A DNA stretch of 64,000 nucleotides, from positions 38,618 to 102,617 of the forward strand of contig NZ_JBHYHC010000019.1 of the NCBI RefSeq assembly GCF_042738955.1, read 5' to 3'. The translations under genes and the position numbers were made by a program. Every line of letters starts with the position of its first letter. The stretch's first letter is position 1. This DNA comes from Umezawaea sp042738955 (GTDB lineage Bacteria; Actinomycetota; Actinomycetes; Mycobacteriales; Pseudonocardiaceae). The notes under the pieces were generated by a model that saw only the letters and a list, made by a program, of their open reading frames with translations, made no database searches and was not told the origin of the DNA. Positions 52,402 to 60,900 of the stretch are shown one piece after another.

Positions 52402-53888
52402 TCGCTCAACGCCAGTCGCGCGTCGTGCAGGGTCAACGTCCCGGCCTTCGAGGTGATCTTCGTGGTCTCGCCCGGCGCGTGGTCCACGGTCACCCGCAGC
52501 CCGCGCACGGGGTCCGCGGCCGACCCGGAGTCGACCGCGCTCTCGCGCTGCGCCATCGCCAGCGTCAGCAGCTCGCACAGCACGCCCAGCGCGTCGCCCG
52601 ACAGCGTCGTCGACGCCAGCCGAGGCGCGGCCGACGCCAGCTCGGCGACCGACGCGGCCCGGTGCTCGTCCGCCTCGCGGGCCGCCGCCAGCAACGACTG
52701 CTCGGTGATCGGGTCGTCCAGGATCCGCGACGTCCGGCCGCGCGCGCCCCGGTCGCCCCGGCTGCGGACGCTGACCGTCACGTCCCGCACCGGCCCGTCG
52801 CGCCACGCCGTCCGCTCGTTGTCGCTGTCGTGCTCCGGTGCGGGCAGCACGTGCCGCGCCGAGTACAGCCCGAACGCCGCCGCGTACAGCTCGTGGCCCT
52901 GCTCGCGGGTGCCCGAGTCGAACCACGCGGCCAGTTTCAGCAGTTCCGCGCGCCGCCCCGGCAGCAGCCCGCCGCCGGAGGTCGCGCGCTTCACCGACGC
53001 CAGCAGCGACCCGATGGCCCGCGCGGTCGCCTCGCGCAGCGCCGTCACCTGGCTCGGGTGGCCGGGCCGGTCCACGAACCAGCCCGCCAGCTCCTGCCAG
53101 TCCGCCGCGGACCGGCCGCGCGCCCGTTCGACCTCGCCGCCCAGCCCGTCCGTGCCGCCGAGCAGCCGCAGCAGCTCGCCGCGCGCCTTCGCGAGACCCG
53201 CGAGGGCGTCCGCGATGGCCGGGGTGTGCCGCAGCACGTCCTCCACGACCATCTGGATGTACTCGACCAGCAGGTTGCGGAACCCGGAGATCTCCTCGGG
53301 CGCCAGGTGGTGCCGCGTCACGACCTGCCCGAGGTACGCGTAGAAGTCACGGACCGTGGCCGCCAGCTCGGCGTGCTGGAGGAACACCGTCGTCACCCGC
53401 TCGGCCAGCACCTCGCGCGACCGCCTGCCCTCGCCGGTCACCAGCGCCTCGGACAGCGCGCCGCCCAGCTCGCTCAGCCCGCGCTCGATCGCGGGCAGCA
53501 GCTCCCGCGACACCTCGCGCGCGCCCTCGGGCACCCGCAGCAGCTGGTCCACGTCCCGCTGCACCCGCACGGCGAGCTTGCTCACCTGGTACCGGACGCT
53601 GCCGTGCTGGAACTCGGCGATGCTCGTCGCCACGACCTCGCGACGGCCCTGGACCAGGTTCCCCCACTCCACGAGCTGCTTGAGCCGGTTGATCACGTTC
53701 TCGATCCGGGACTCGCCCGCGTCCACGGTGCCCAGCCGCTCGGCCCCCGCGAGCGCTCCGGCGACCTCGCCCGCGGACAGGTCGGCGAGCAGGGTGGAGG
53801 TGAACAGGCGCATGATCGCCAGGTACGTGCGCTGGTAGTCGCGCGCGTCCAGGTACGCGTAGAGCTTCAAACGGCCCGCGGGTTCCAC
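52398..53888 (-). CDS. jetA: JetA-like kleisin subunit (TIGR02677, DUF2397)
   Basis: The 496-residue protein corresponds to TIGR02677/DUF2397: an N-terminal winged helix (RTYLAIMRLFTSTLLADLSAGEV ... RIENVINRLKQLVEWGNL), a helical middle (LLVEYIQMVVEDVLRHTPAIADAL) and a C-terminal domain. It is the presumed kleisin of the complex. It is first in the operon and starts at GTG 53888. TAGGGT (53902-53897, minus strand) lies eight bases upstream and suggests a leaderless message. Confidence 0.88.
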   Translation of the reverse strand: MEPAGRLKLYAYLDARDYQRTYLAIMRLFTSTLLADLSAGEVAGALAGAERLGTVDAGESRIENVINRLKQLVEWGNLVQGRREVVATSIAEFQHGSVRYQVSKLAVRVQRDVDQLLRVPEGAREVSRELLPAIERGLSELGGALSEALVTGEGRRSREVLAERVTTVFLQHAELAATVRDFYAYLGQVVTRHHLAPEEISGFRNLLVEYIQMVVEDVLRHTPAIADALAGLAKARGELLRLLGGTDGLGGEVERARGRSAADWQELAGWFVDRPGHPSQVTALREATARAIGSLLASVKRATSGGGLLPGRRAELLKLAAWFDSGTREQGHELYAAAFGLYSARHVLPAPEHDSDNERTAWRDGPVRDVTVSVRSRGDRGARGRTSRILDDPITEQSLLAAAREADEHRAASVAELASAAPRLASTTLSGDALGVLCELLTLAMAQRESAVDSGSAADPVRGLRVTVDHAPGETTKITSKAGTLTLHDARLALSE

Positions 53889-53970
53889 GATCGGCCACCC
53901 TAATGCCGGGCACCGACAGTCCCGGACATCGGGAAGTCCGCCCCTAGCTCGAACGGGTGACAGCCGAAGC

Positions 53971-54004
53971 TATACGGTGCCCTTCGACTTCGGGGAGGTC
54001 TGCC
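53971..54004 (+). promoter_or_regulatory. -10 element and ribosome site of cobD
   Basis: TATACGGT at 53971-53978 is a likely -10, with transcription from about 53985. GGGGAGG at 53992-53998 is six bases before TTG 54005. This places the earlier in-frame GTG (53957) upstream of the promoter and makes TTG 54005 the probable start. Confidence 0.5.
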
Positions 54005-54949
54005 TTGGGCGTGGGACGCGCGGCCGGATTGTTGCTGGGAGTAGCCGCGGACGCGGTCTTCGGCGATCCCAGGAGACACCACCCGGTGGCGTTCTTCGGG
54101 CGGGCGGCGGGTGTGACCGAACGGACCACCTACCGCGACAGCCGCACGGCGGGCGTCGGGCACACCGCGCTGCTCGCGGGCGGCGTCGTGGCGCTGGGCG
54201 TGGCCGTGGAACGGCTGAGCGGACGCAGCGAACTCGTGCGGACCGCGACCACGGCCGCCGCGACCTGGGTCGTCCTCGGCGGCACGTCGCTGGCCAGGGA
54301 GGGCACGGCCATGGGCCGCGAACTCGACGGCGGCGACCTGGCGGCTGCCCGTGAGCGCCTGCCCAACCTGTGCGGCCGCGAGCCCGCCGCGCTGGACACC
54401 CTCGCCATCGCCAAGGCCACCGTGGAGTCGGTCGCGGAGAACACGTCCGACGCCGTCGTCGCCCCGCTGCTGTGGGGCGCGGTCGCGGGCGTGCCCGGCC
54501 TGCTGGCCTACCGCGCGGTCAACACCCTGGACGCCATGATCGGCCACAAGTCGCCGCGCTACCTGCGCTTCGGCTGGGCCGCGGCCCGGCTGGACGACCT
54601 GGCGAACCTCGTCCCCGCCCGTGCCGCCGCCCTGCTCACGGTCGCGGCGGCCCCGGTCGTCGGCGGCTCGGCCAAGGAGGCGTGGGAGGTGTGGCGGCGG
54701 GACGCGTCGGCGCACCCCAGCCCCAACGCGGGCCAGGTCGAGGCGGCGTTCGCGGGCGCGCTGGAGATCCGCCTCGGCGGGCGCACGGTGTACTCCTACG
54801 GCGCCGAGGACCGCGCCGTGATGGGCCACGGCCGCAACCCCGACGCGGGGCACGTGACCAGGGCCGTCGAGCTGTCCAGGGTGGTGGGGGCGCTGTCCGC
54901 GGTGCTAGCCGCGGCCCTGGCGCTGGTCGCCCGCCGTCGCCAGTTCTGA
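54005..54949 (+). CDS. cobD: CobD/CbiB adenosylcobinamide-phosphate synthase
   Basis: The 314-residue membrane protein has the CbiB landmarks LLLGVAADAVFGDPRRHHPVAFFG at the start, VESVAENTSDAVVAPLLW, YRAVNTLDAMIGHKSPRYLRFGWAAARLDD and SPNAGQVEAAFAGALEIRLGG. It attaches aminopropanol or its phosphate to adenosylcobyric acid in the late cobalamin pathway. The TTG start is chosen from the ribosome site; GTG 54011 is the alternative. It shares the pathway with cobC (58.6 kb). Its 3-prime 45 bases overlap the convergent SURF1 gene. Confidence 0.93.
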   Translation: MGVGRAAGLLLGVAADAVFGDPRRHHPVAFFGRAAGVTERTTYRDSRTAGVGHTALLAGGVVALGVAVERLSGRSELVRTATTAAATWVVLGGTSLAREGTAMGRELDGGDLAAARERLPNLCGREPAALDTLAIAKATVESVAENTSDAVVAPLLWGAVAGVPGLLAYRAVNTLDAMIGHKSPRYLRFGWAAARLDDLANLVPARAAALLTVAAAPVVGGSAKEAWEVWRRDASAHPSPNAGQVEAAFAGALEIRLGGRTVYSYGAEDRAVMGHGRNPDAGHVTRAVELSRVVGALSAVLAAALALVARRRQF

Positions 54950-55723
54950 CTCGTCCTCGGCCAGCATCTCCGCGACCGACTTCCGCTTCGGCCGGGGCTC
55001 CGCGAGCGCCCCGCCCGGCTGGATCTCGCGCCAGCTGAAGTACGCCCAGCCGCCGATCGCCATCACGCCGAACGCGATCCACTGGAGCGCGTAGGAGAAG
55101 AACGGCCCGGACTCCATCCGCGGCAGCGGCAGCGCGTTCACCACGCCCGGCTGGCCCTCGAGCAGCTGGAAGTAGCCCGGCCGGACGTCCAGCCCGGCCG
55201 CGCGGCCGACCACGGCGGAGTTGATCGAGTACACCTGCCGACGCCCGTCCTCGGTGAACGCGTCGCGGTCGTCGGACTCCCCGGCACGCACCCACGCCAC
55301 GGTCGTGACCTGGTCCGTCGGCGCGGCGGGCACCTCGGGCACGGTCACCCCGCTGGCGGGCGGCACGTACCCCCGGTCCACCAGCACGACCTGCCCGCCG
55401 TCCAGCCGGAACGGGGTCAGCACCTCGAACGCGGCCTCGCCCTGCACCGTCCGCAACCGGGCGATGGCCTCACCGGCGGGCAGGTAGCGCCCGGTCAGCG
55501 AGACCTTGTGCCACTCGATCTCGGCGTTCGGCCTGCCGAGCACCGAGTCGACCGGCACCGGGTCCGTCTTCATCGCGTTCGCCAGCGCGGTGTTCTGCGC
55601 CACCCGCTCGTCGTTGCGCCCGAACTGCCAGGGCATGAGCATCGTGAAGCACGCGCCCGCGAACACCCAGACGGCCAGCGTCAACGCCAGCCAGCCTGGC
55701 CGCAACAGGAACCGGAATCGCAC
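54905..55723 (-). CDS. SURF1-family protein
   Basis: The 272-residue protein has an N-terminal membrane helix (LLRPGWLALTLAVWVFAGACF), the SURF1 segments LGRWQ-like PWQFGRNDER, VLVDRGYVPP and a second helix near the C-terminus (FFSYALQWIAFGVMAIGGWAYFSWRE). SURF1 proteins assist cytochrome c oxidase assembly, probably heme a insertion. GTG 55723 is preceded by TACCGT, a possible -10 seven bases away. M. tuberculosis also carries this gene beside cobD (Rv2235, from memory). Confidence 0.92.
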   Translation of the reverse strand: MRFRFLLRPGWLALTLAVWVFAGACFTMLMPWQFGRNDERVAQNTALANAMKTDPVPVDSVLGRPNAEIEWHKVSLTGRYLPAGEAIARLRTVQGEAAFEVLTPFRLDGGQVVLVDRGYVPPASGVTVPEVPAAPTDQVTTVAWVRAGESDDRDAFTEDGRRQVYSINSAVVGRAAGLDVRPGYFQLLEGQPGVVNALPLPRMESGPFFSYALQWIAFGVMAIGGWAYFSWREIQPGGALAEPRPKRKSVAEMLAEDESELATAGDQRQGRG

Positions 55724-55749
55724 GACCTCCACGGTAGGCGCAACCGGGA

Positions 55750-56289
55750 TCAGGTGGTGACGAGGGTCCGCTCGAACCTCGCCTCGAACCCCTGGCCGGT
55801 GGGGGCCGCGCACATCACCCCGACCAGCGCCCGCGCGCCCGGCGGGAAGTACGCCAGCCGCAGCATCGTGACCGGCTCGTCGTCGCCGAGTCCGTACCGC
55901 ACGGTCACCGCGTCCCCGGTGCGCTCGGCGGAGATCGTGACCCGGTCCGCGTTGGCGGTCGGGACGACGGACCAGTCCGAGACGCCCCTGGTCACGACCG
56001 CGCTGACCTGGAACCCGCCGTCCAGGAACTCGATCCCGGCCTTGATCCAGTTCTCCTCGTCGACCCACAGCGCGATTCCGGCCTGGTCGTACTGGTCGGC
56101 GTAGTCCGCGGAGAACGTGGTCCGCACCGTGCAGTCGCCGTCGACCCACCGCCCGCGCACGTGCCCGTTGCCGTGGATGAAGCCGTAGTGCGTGGTGCGC
56201 CAGAGGTCGGTGTCCGGGTCGGCTGTGACGAACAGCTCCCCGTCCTCGCCGGTCGACCACTTCGCGGGCTCGTTGATCCATTCGTCCAT
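55750..56289 (-). CDS. DUF1349-family concanavalin-like protein
   Basis: The 179-residue soluble protein has the DUF1349 beta-sandwich pattern: WINEPAKWSTGEDGELFVTADPDTDLWR, YADQYDQAGIALWVDEENWIKAGIEF and MLRLAYFPPG. The fold resembles glucanase/lectin sandwiches but no catalytic residues are assigned to the family. It lies between SURF1 and the fructosamine kinase gene on the same strand with 7-26 base gaps and is probably co-transcribed with the kinase and phosphatase. Confidence 0.85.
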   Translation of the reverse strand: MDEWINEPAKWSTGEDGELFVTADPDTDLWRTTHYGFIHGNGHVRGRWVDGDCTVRTTFSADYADQYDQAGIALWVDEENWIKAGIEFLDGGFQVSAVVTRGVSDWSVVPTANADRVTISAERTGDAVTVRYGLGDDEPVTMLRLAYFPPGARALVGVMCAAPTGQGFEARFERTLVTT

Positions 56290-56296
56290 GGGTCCA

Positions 56297-57115
56297 TCAT
56301 CGCGCCGCGGCGACCAGTTGGGGGGCGTAGCTCCGGCCGAAGAGCACGACGTGCACGAGCAGCGGGAACAGCTGGTGCAGCCCGATCCGGTCGGCCCACC
56401 CGTCGGCCAGGGGCGTGACCTGCCGGTAGCCGTCCAGCACCCGGTCCAGGTGGGGGCAGCCGAACAGGTGGAGCATGGCCAGGTCCGTCTCGCGGTGCCC
56501 GCCGTGCGCGGCCGGGTCGATCAGCCACGCCCGGCCGTCGGCCGCCCAGAGCACGTTGCCCGCCCACAGGTCGCCGTGCAGCCGCGCGGGCGGTTCGCCG
56601 GGATCGTCCGCCCGTTCGGCCTTGGCCGTGACGAGCCGCGCTTCCCCCTCGGTGAGCAGACCGCGGTCGACCGCCGTGCGCAGGTACGGCTCGACCCGGT
56701 GCTCCAGGTACCACTCCGGCCAGCGCTCGCCGGTGGCGTCGCGCATCGGCGCGAGCCCGATGGCGGCCTCCACCGGCCCGTCCGGCGGGGGAGAGCCGAA
56801 CCGGGGCGCGCCCGCGCCGTGCAGCACGGCCAGCTCCCGCCCGAAGGCCTCGGCGGCCTCTCGTCCCGGACTCCCGGTGGGCACGAAGTCCGTGACCAGC
56901 CAGGTCCCGCGCTGCCCGAGCACCCTCGGCACGGGCGGCCCGCCCGGCACGGCCAGCCACCGCAGCGACGCCGCCTCGGCGAGCGCGGAACCGGACTCCT
57001 TGGCCACCACCCGCCCGCCGTCGGCCAGCGCCACGACGTGCACGTCCCCGCTGATCGACCGGGCCGACCGGGCGTCCAGCCCGGTCAGCTCCGCTACAGC
57101 CGCTCGCGCACCCAC
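56297..57115 (-). CDS. Fructosamine/ketosamine-3-kinase family protein
   Basis: The 272-residue protein has the kinase-like catalytic loop ARLHGDLWAGNVLW and metal-binding LIDPAAHGGHRETDLAMLHLFG, both diagnostic of fructosamine-3-kinases (APH fold). It phosphorylates sugar-amine adducts on proteins or small molecules so that they decompose, a deglycation repair step. GTG 57115 lies inside the phosphatase gene, giving a 22-base overlap. The pairing of deglycating kinase and low-Mr phosphatase is common in bacteria. Confidence 0.88.
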   Translation of the reverse strand: MGARAAVAELTGLDARSARSISGDVHVVALADGGRVVAKESGSALAEAASLRWLAVPGGPPVPRVLGQRGTWLVTDFVPTGSPGREAAEAFGRELAVLHGAGAPRFGSPPPDGPVEAAIGLAPMRDATGERWPEWYLEHRVEPYLRTAVDRGLLTEGEARLVTAKAERADDPGEPPARLHGDLWAGNVLWAADGRAWLIDPAAHGGHRETDLAMLHLFGCPHLDRVLDGYRQVTPLADGWADRIGLHQLFPLLVHVVLFGRSYAPQLVAAAR

Positions 57116-57549
57116 GCCAACAGCCCCGGCATCGCGGCCTCGGTCATCGCCAGCACCCGGTCGAACCCCTCGCGGTCCCCGTAGTACGGGTCCGGCACGT
57201 CGACGCCGTCCGCGTCCGGGTCGAACGACCGCAGCAGCCGCACCCGGTCCGGGTCGCCCGACAGCCGCCGCAGCTCCCGCGCGTGCCCGGAGTCCAGCGC
57301 CACCAGCAGGTCCGCCCCGAGGTGGAGCTCCCCCACCTGCGCGGCGGTGTGGTCGGAGGAGTACCCCGCGTCCACGAGCGACTTGGCCGCCCGCTCGTCC
57401 GCCGGATCGCCGACGTGCCACCCGCCGGTCCCGGCGCTGGACACCTCGACCACGTCGGCGAGCCCGGCCCGCCGGACGTGCTCCCGGAACACGATGGCGG
57501 CGACCGGCGAACGGCAGATGTTCCCCGTGCAGACGAACGTCACATGCAT
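57094..57549 (-). CDS. Low-molecular-weight protein tyrosine phosphatase
   Basis: The 151-residue protein has the P-loop VCTGNICRS with nucleophile Cys7 and Arg13, and the general-acid loop DVPDPYYGD. These define the LMW-PTP family (PtpA in M. tuberculosis, which lies in the same neighbourhood, from memory). It dephosphorylates phosphotyrosine or related small substrates. ATG 57549 is the first gene of the minus-strand run that continues through the kinase, DUF1349 and SURF1 genes. Confidence 0.92.
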   Translation of the reverse strand: MHVTFVCTGNICRSPVAAIVFREHVRRAGLADVVEVSSAGTGGWHVGDPADERAAKSLVDAGYSSDHTAAQVGELHLGADLLVALDSGHARELRRLSGDPDRVRLLRSFDPDADGVDVPDPYYGDREGFDRVLAMTEAAMPGLLAWVRERL

Positions 57550-57602
57550 CCCCCGACCCTAATCTCAGCGGCCTCTAAGCCGCCCCGCGCGACGATCACG
57601 CC

Positions 57603-58574
57603 GTGTCCACCACGACCGCTCCGACCCTCGGCCTGACGATCCCGGCCCTGGCGCACGCACTCCCGCGGGTGGAGGCCGAGATCCACCGCATGGCGACCTC
57701 GTCCTCCCTGCCGATCGTGAACGAGTTCTCCGGCCGCATCACCGCGGCGGGCGGCAAGCGCTTGCGCTCCGTCCTCATCCTCGCGAGCACCGTCGCCATG
57801 GCCGGCGACGTCACCGACCGGGCCGTCACCTCCGCGGCCTGCGTCGAACTGCTCCACGCGGGCTCGCTCGTGCACGACGACCTGATGGACGACGCCGCCG
57901 AACGCCGGGGCGTGCCGACCGTCAACGCCGCCTGGGGCCCCGGACCCGCCGTCCTGGTCGGCGACTTCATGCTCGCCCGCGCCAGCCAGGTGGCGCTGCG
58001 CGACATCTCGCCGTTCGCCGCCGAACGGCTCGCGGAGGCCGTGGCCGACCTCGTCGAGGGGCAGGTCATGGAGGTGCTCGACCTGCACGACCCGAACCGC
58101 GCGCCGGAGAGCGCGCTGCGGTCGATCGCCCTCAAGACCGGCGCGCTGTTCCGGGTCGGCTGCGTCCTGGCCGCGCACTGCGCCGACGCCGACGAGGCCA
58201 CGACCGCGCGGATGGCCGAGTACGGCGCGAGCTTCGGGCTGCTGTTCCAGATCCTCGACGACCTGCTCGACCTCGCCTCCACCCGCCTGCGGCTCGGCAA
58301 GCCCGTCGGCAACGACCTCCGCCAGGGCGTCTACACGTTCCCGCTGCTCCGGGTGATGACCCCGGACCTGAAGGCGCTCCTGGCAGGCGACCCGGACGAG
58401 GTGCTGGCGGCCGTGCGCCGGGGCCCGATGGTCGAGGACACCCTCGCGTACTGCCGCGACCTGGCCCGCCGGACCGCGGCGGCGCTGCCCGAGCTGCCCG
58501 CCTCCGAGTCGGCCGACGTCCTGCGCGCACTGCCCTCCGCCTACCTGAACTGGGCAAGCGCGCTCATCGCCTAG
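57603..58574 (+). CDS. Polyprenyl (E-type) diphosphate synthase
   Basis: The 323-residue protein has the first aspartate-rich motif HDDLMDDAAERRG near residue 90 and the second motif LDDLLDLAS near residue 220, plus GGKRLRSVL, all typical of trans-isoprenyl diphosphate synthases. It condenses isopentenyl diphosphate onto allylic primers; chain length (for example menaquinone side chain or GGPP) cannot be fixed here. GTG 57603 is probably leaderless, with GACGAT about seven bases upstream. It is inserted relative to the M. tuberculosis gene order. Confidence 0.9.
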   Translation: MSTTTAPTLGLTIPALAHALPRVEAEIHRMATSSSLPIVNEFSGRITAAGGKRLRSVLILASTVAMAGDVTDRAVTSAACVELLHAGSLVHDDLMDDAAERRGVPTVNAAWGPGPAVLVGDFMLARASQVALRDISPFAAERLAEAVADLVEGQVMEVLDLHDPNRAPESALRSIALKTGALFRVGCVLAAHCADADEATTARMAEYGASFGLLFQILDDLLDLASTRLRLGKPVGNDLRQGVYTFPLLRVMTPDLKALLAGDPDEVLAAVRRGPMVEDTLAYCRDLARRTAAALPELPASESADVLRALPSAYLNWASALIA

Positions 58575-58585
58575 AATTCCGGGCG

Positions 58586-59617
58586 ATGACCAGCGAGCGC
58601 GCCCTCCTGCGCCACCACGGAGACGTCGACGCCGCCCCCGGCCTCGTCGACTTCGCCGTGAACGTCCGCCTGCCGCGCCCGCCGGACTGGCTGCGCGCCC
58701 GGCTCGTGGCGGCGCTGGACGACCTCGGCCGCTACCCGTCCGACCTCGCGGACCTCACGGCCCGCCGCACGGTCGCCGACCGCCACGGCCGCGAGCCGGA
58801 CGAGGTGCTGGTGCTCGCCGGGGCCGCCGAGGGCTTCGCGCTGCTGCCGCTGTTGCGGCCGCGGCTGGCCGCCGTGGTGCACCCGTCGTTCACCGAGCCC
58901 GAGGTGGCGCTGGTCGACGCGGGCGTGCCGGTGCACCGCGTGCAGCTGCGCGCCGAGGACGGCTACGCGCTGCGCCCCGAGCTGGTGCCGGACGAGGCCG
59001 ACCTGGTCGTGATCGGCAACCCCACCAACCCGACGTCCGTGCTGCACTCCGCTGCCGTGCTGGCGACGCTGGCCCGTCCCGGCCGGACCCTGGTCGTGGA
59101 CGAGGCGTTCGCCGACACCGTGCCGGAGGAGCCGGAGTCGCTGGCGGGCGCCCGCCTGCCCGGCCTGCTGGTGCTGCGCAGCCTCACCAAGACCTGGGGC
59201 CTCGCGGGCCTGCGCGCCGGCTACCTGCTCGGCGACCCCGCGACCCTCGCCAGGCTCGCCCACCACCGTCCACAGTGGCCGGTCGGCAGCCTCGTCCTGG
59301 AAGCCGTCACGGCCTGCTGCGAACCCGCGGCCGTCGCGGAGGCCCGGCGGACCGCCGAGGAGACCGTGCCGCACACCGAGCACGCCGCCCGCGCGCTGGC
59401 CGACCTCCTCGTCGTGCCGCCGCGAGCGCCGTTCCTGCTGCTGCGGGTCGACGGCGGTCTTGCGCTGCGAGAAGCCTTGCGGGACAAGGGGATCGCGGTC
59501 CGCCGCGGCGACACGTTCCCCGGTCTCACCCCCGACCACCTCAGGGTCGCGACGCGGCCGCCGGGGGAGTTCGACCTGCTGGTCGACGCACTACGAGTCG
59601 CGCTGGAGGAACGGTGA
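58586..59617 (+). CDS. cobC: CobC-like PLP-dependent aminotransferase/decarboxylase
   Basis: The 343-residue protein is a fold-type I PLP enzyme with NPTNPT, VVDEAFAD and the Schiff-base lysine in RSLTKTWGLAGLRAGY. It belongs to the HisC-like group annotated CobC in actinobacteria (Rv2231c, from memory), thought to provide the aminopropanol moiety or a related step used with CobD. It is short of the N-terminal arm of HisC. Its stop overlaps nif3 by 4 bases (GTGA). Confidence 0.88.
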   Translation: MTSERALLRHHGDVDAAPGLVDFAVNVRLPRPPDWLRARLVAALDDLGRYPSDLADLTARRTVADRHGREPDEVLVLAGAAEGFALLPLLRPRLAAVVHPSFTEPEVALVDAGVPVHRVQLRAEDGYALRPELVPDEADLVVIGNPTNPTSVLHSAAVLATLARPGRTLVVDEAFADTVPEEPESLAGARLPGLLVLRSLTKTWGLAGLRAGYLLGDPATLARLAHHRPQWPVGSLVLEAVTACCEPAAVAEARRTAEETVPHTEHAARALADLLVVPPRAPFLLLRVDGGLALREALRDKGIAVRRGDTFPGLTPDHLRVATRPPGEFDLLVDALRVALEER

Positions 59618-60765
59618 GCACCACCCTCGGGCAGGTCGTCGCGGCACTGGAGGCCGTGTACCCGCCCAAGACCGCCGAGTCGTGGGACGCGGTCGGCCTG
59701 GTCTGCGGCGACCCCGCCGACCCCGTCACCCGCGTCCTCTGCGTCGTCGACCCGACCGAGGAGGTCGTGGACGAGGCGATCGAGGTCGGCGCGCAGCTGA
59801 TCGTCGCCCACCACCCGCTGCTGCTGCGCGGCGTCACGGGCGTGCCCGCCGACGACCCCAAGGGCCACCTCGTCCACCGGCTGATCCGCGCGGGCGTGGG
59901 CCTGTTCTCCGCGCACACCAACGCCGACGCCGCCGACCCCGGCGTGTCCGACGCGCTCGCCGCGCTGCTCGGCCTCACCGTCACCGGCCCGCTGAGCCCC
60001 AACCCCGCACCGCCGCTGGACGTGCTCACCACGTTCGTCCCGCACGCCGACGCCGCCGACGTCCTCGCCGCCCTGCACGCCGCCGGCGCGGGCCAGATCG
60101 GCGACTACCGCGACGCCGCGTTCACCGTCGCGGGCACCGGCCAGTTCCGCCCGGTCGACGGCGCCACCCCGACCATCGGGACGGTGGGCGAGCTGGAGCA
60201 CGTCGACGAGACCCGCGTCGAGGTCGTGCTCGAACGACGGCTGCGCACCCAGGTCGTGACCGCGCTCCGCGCCGCCCACCCGTACGAGGAGGTGGCCCTC
60301 AACCTGCACGAGATGGCCGACCTCCCGTCCACCACCGGCATCGGCCGCATCGGCGAACTGCCCGCCCCCGAGACCCTGCGGGTCTTCACCCAGCGCGTCG
60401 CCGACGCCCTGCCGGAAACGGTGTGGGGCGTCCGCGCCGCGGGTGATCCTGATCGCATGATCCACCGGGTCGCCGTCTGCGGCGGCTCAGGCGACAGCTA
60501 CCTCACCGCCGCGACCGCGGCCCGCGTCGACGCCTACGTGACCTCCGACCTGCGCCACCACCCGGCCTCAGAACACCTCGCCCAAGGCCCCCACGCGCCG
60601 GCACTGGTCGACGTGGCCCACTTCGCGAGCGAGTGGCCGTGGTGCGACCAGGCGGCGGAAGTGGTCCGCGCGCGCTTCGACGGTACGGTCGAAGCACTCG
60701 TCTCCACCCGCCGAACCGATCCGTGGACTGTCGGTGCGACGAGCCGAACCAGGAGGACCAACTAA
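59614..60765 (+). CDS. NIF3/DUF34-family dinuclear metal protein
   Basis: The 383-residue protein has the NIF3 metal motifs VAHHPLLLRG, FSAHTNADAADPG and DVAHFASEWP near the C-terminus, with an inserted PII-like middle domain (about residues 125-230), the long form common in bacteria. The metal site hydrolytic activity is not firmly known; GTP cyclohydrolase-type names are historical. GTG 59614 overlaps cobC. Its TAA stop directly abuts the right end of the TnpB element, so the element inserted at or beside this stop. Confidence 0.9.
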   Translation: MSTTLGQVVAALEAVYPPKTAESWDAVGLVCGDPADPVTRVLCVVDPTEEVVDEAIEVGAQLIVAHHPLLLRGVTGVPADDPKGHLVHRLIRAGVGLFSAHTNADAADPGVSDALAALLGLTVTGPLSPNPAPPLDVLTTFVPHADAADVLAALHAAGAGQIGDYRDAAFTVAGTGQFRPVDGATPTIGTVGELEHVDETRVEVVLERRLRTQVVTALRAAHPYEEVALNLHEMADLPSTTGIGRIGELPAPETLRVFTQRVADALPETVWGVRAAGDPDRMIHRVAVCGGSGDSYLTAATAARVDAYVTSDLRHHPASEHLAQGPHAPALVDVAHFASEWPWCDQAAEVVRARFDGTVEALVSTRRTDPWTVGATSRTRRTN

Positions 60766-60900
60766 TTGACTTCTCCACGCCTTGACCGACGGGGATTCCC
60801 CCAGTCGCCTGGGGGAGTTCCTGCTTCAGCGACCGCCGCCGGTCGGCGCGGGCGCGCGTCGCGGTCTTGCGCGGTCTCCACAGGCGGTGACCGCGAGCCC
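60766..60900 (-). ncRNA. Predicted omega RNA (reRNA) of the TnpB element
   Basis: In TnpB elements the guide RNA scaffold comes from the 3-prime part of tnpB and the right end, and the guide is the adjacent host DNA. Here the scaffold would span roughly 60900-60766. The guide would read minus-strand bases just below 60766, that is the 3-prime end of nif3. Inferred from family knowledge plus the two end hairpins; extent is approximate. Confidence 0.45.

Noticed and set aside
53957..54004. N-terminal extension of cobD from GTG 53957
   Set aside because: A -10 (53971-53978) and a ribosome site (53992-53998) lie inside it, and the CbiB core begins only after TTG 54005.
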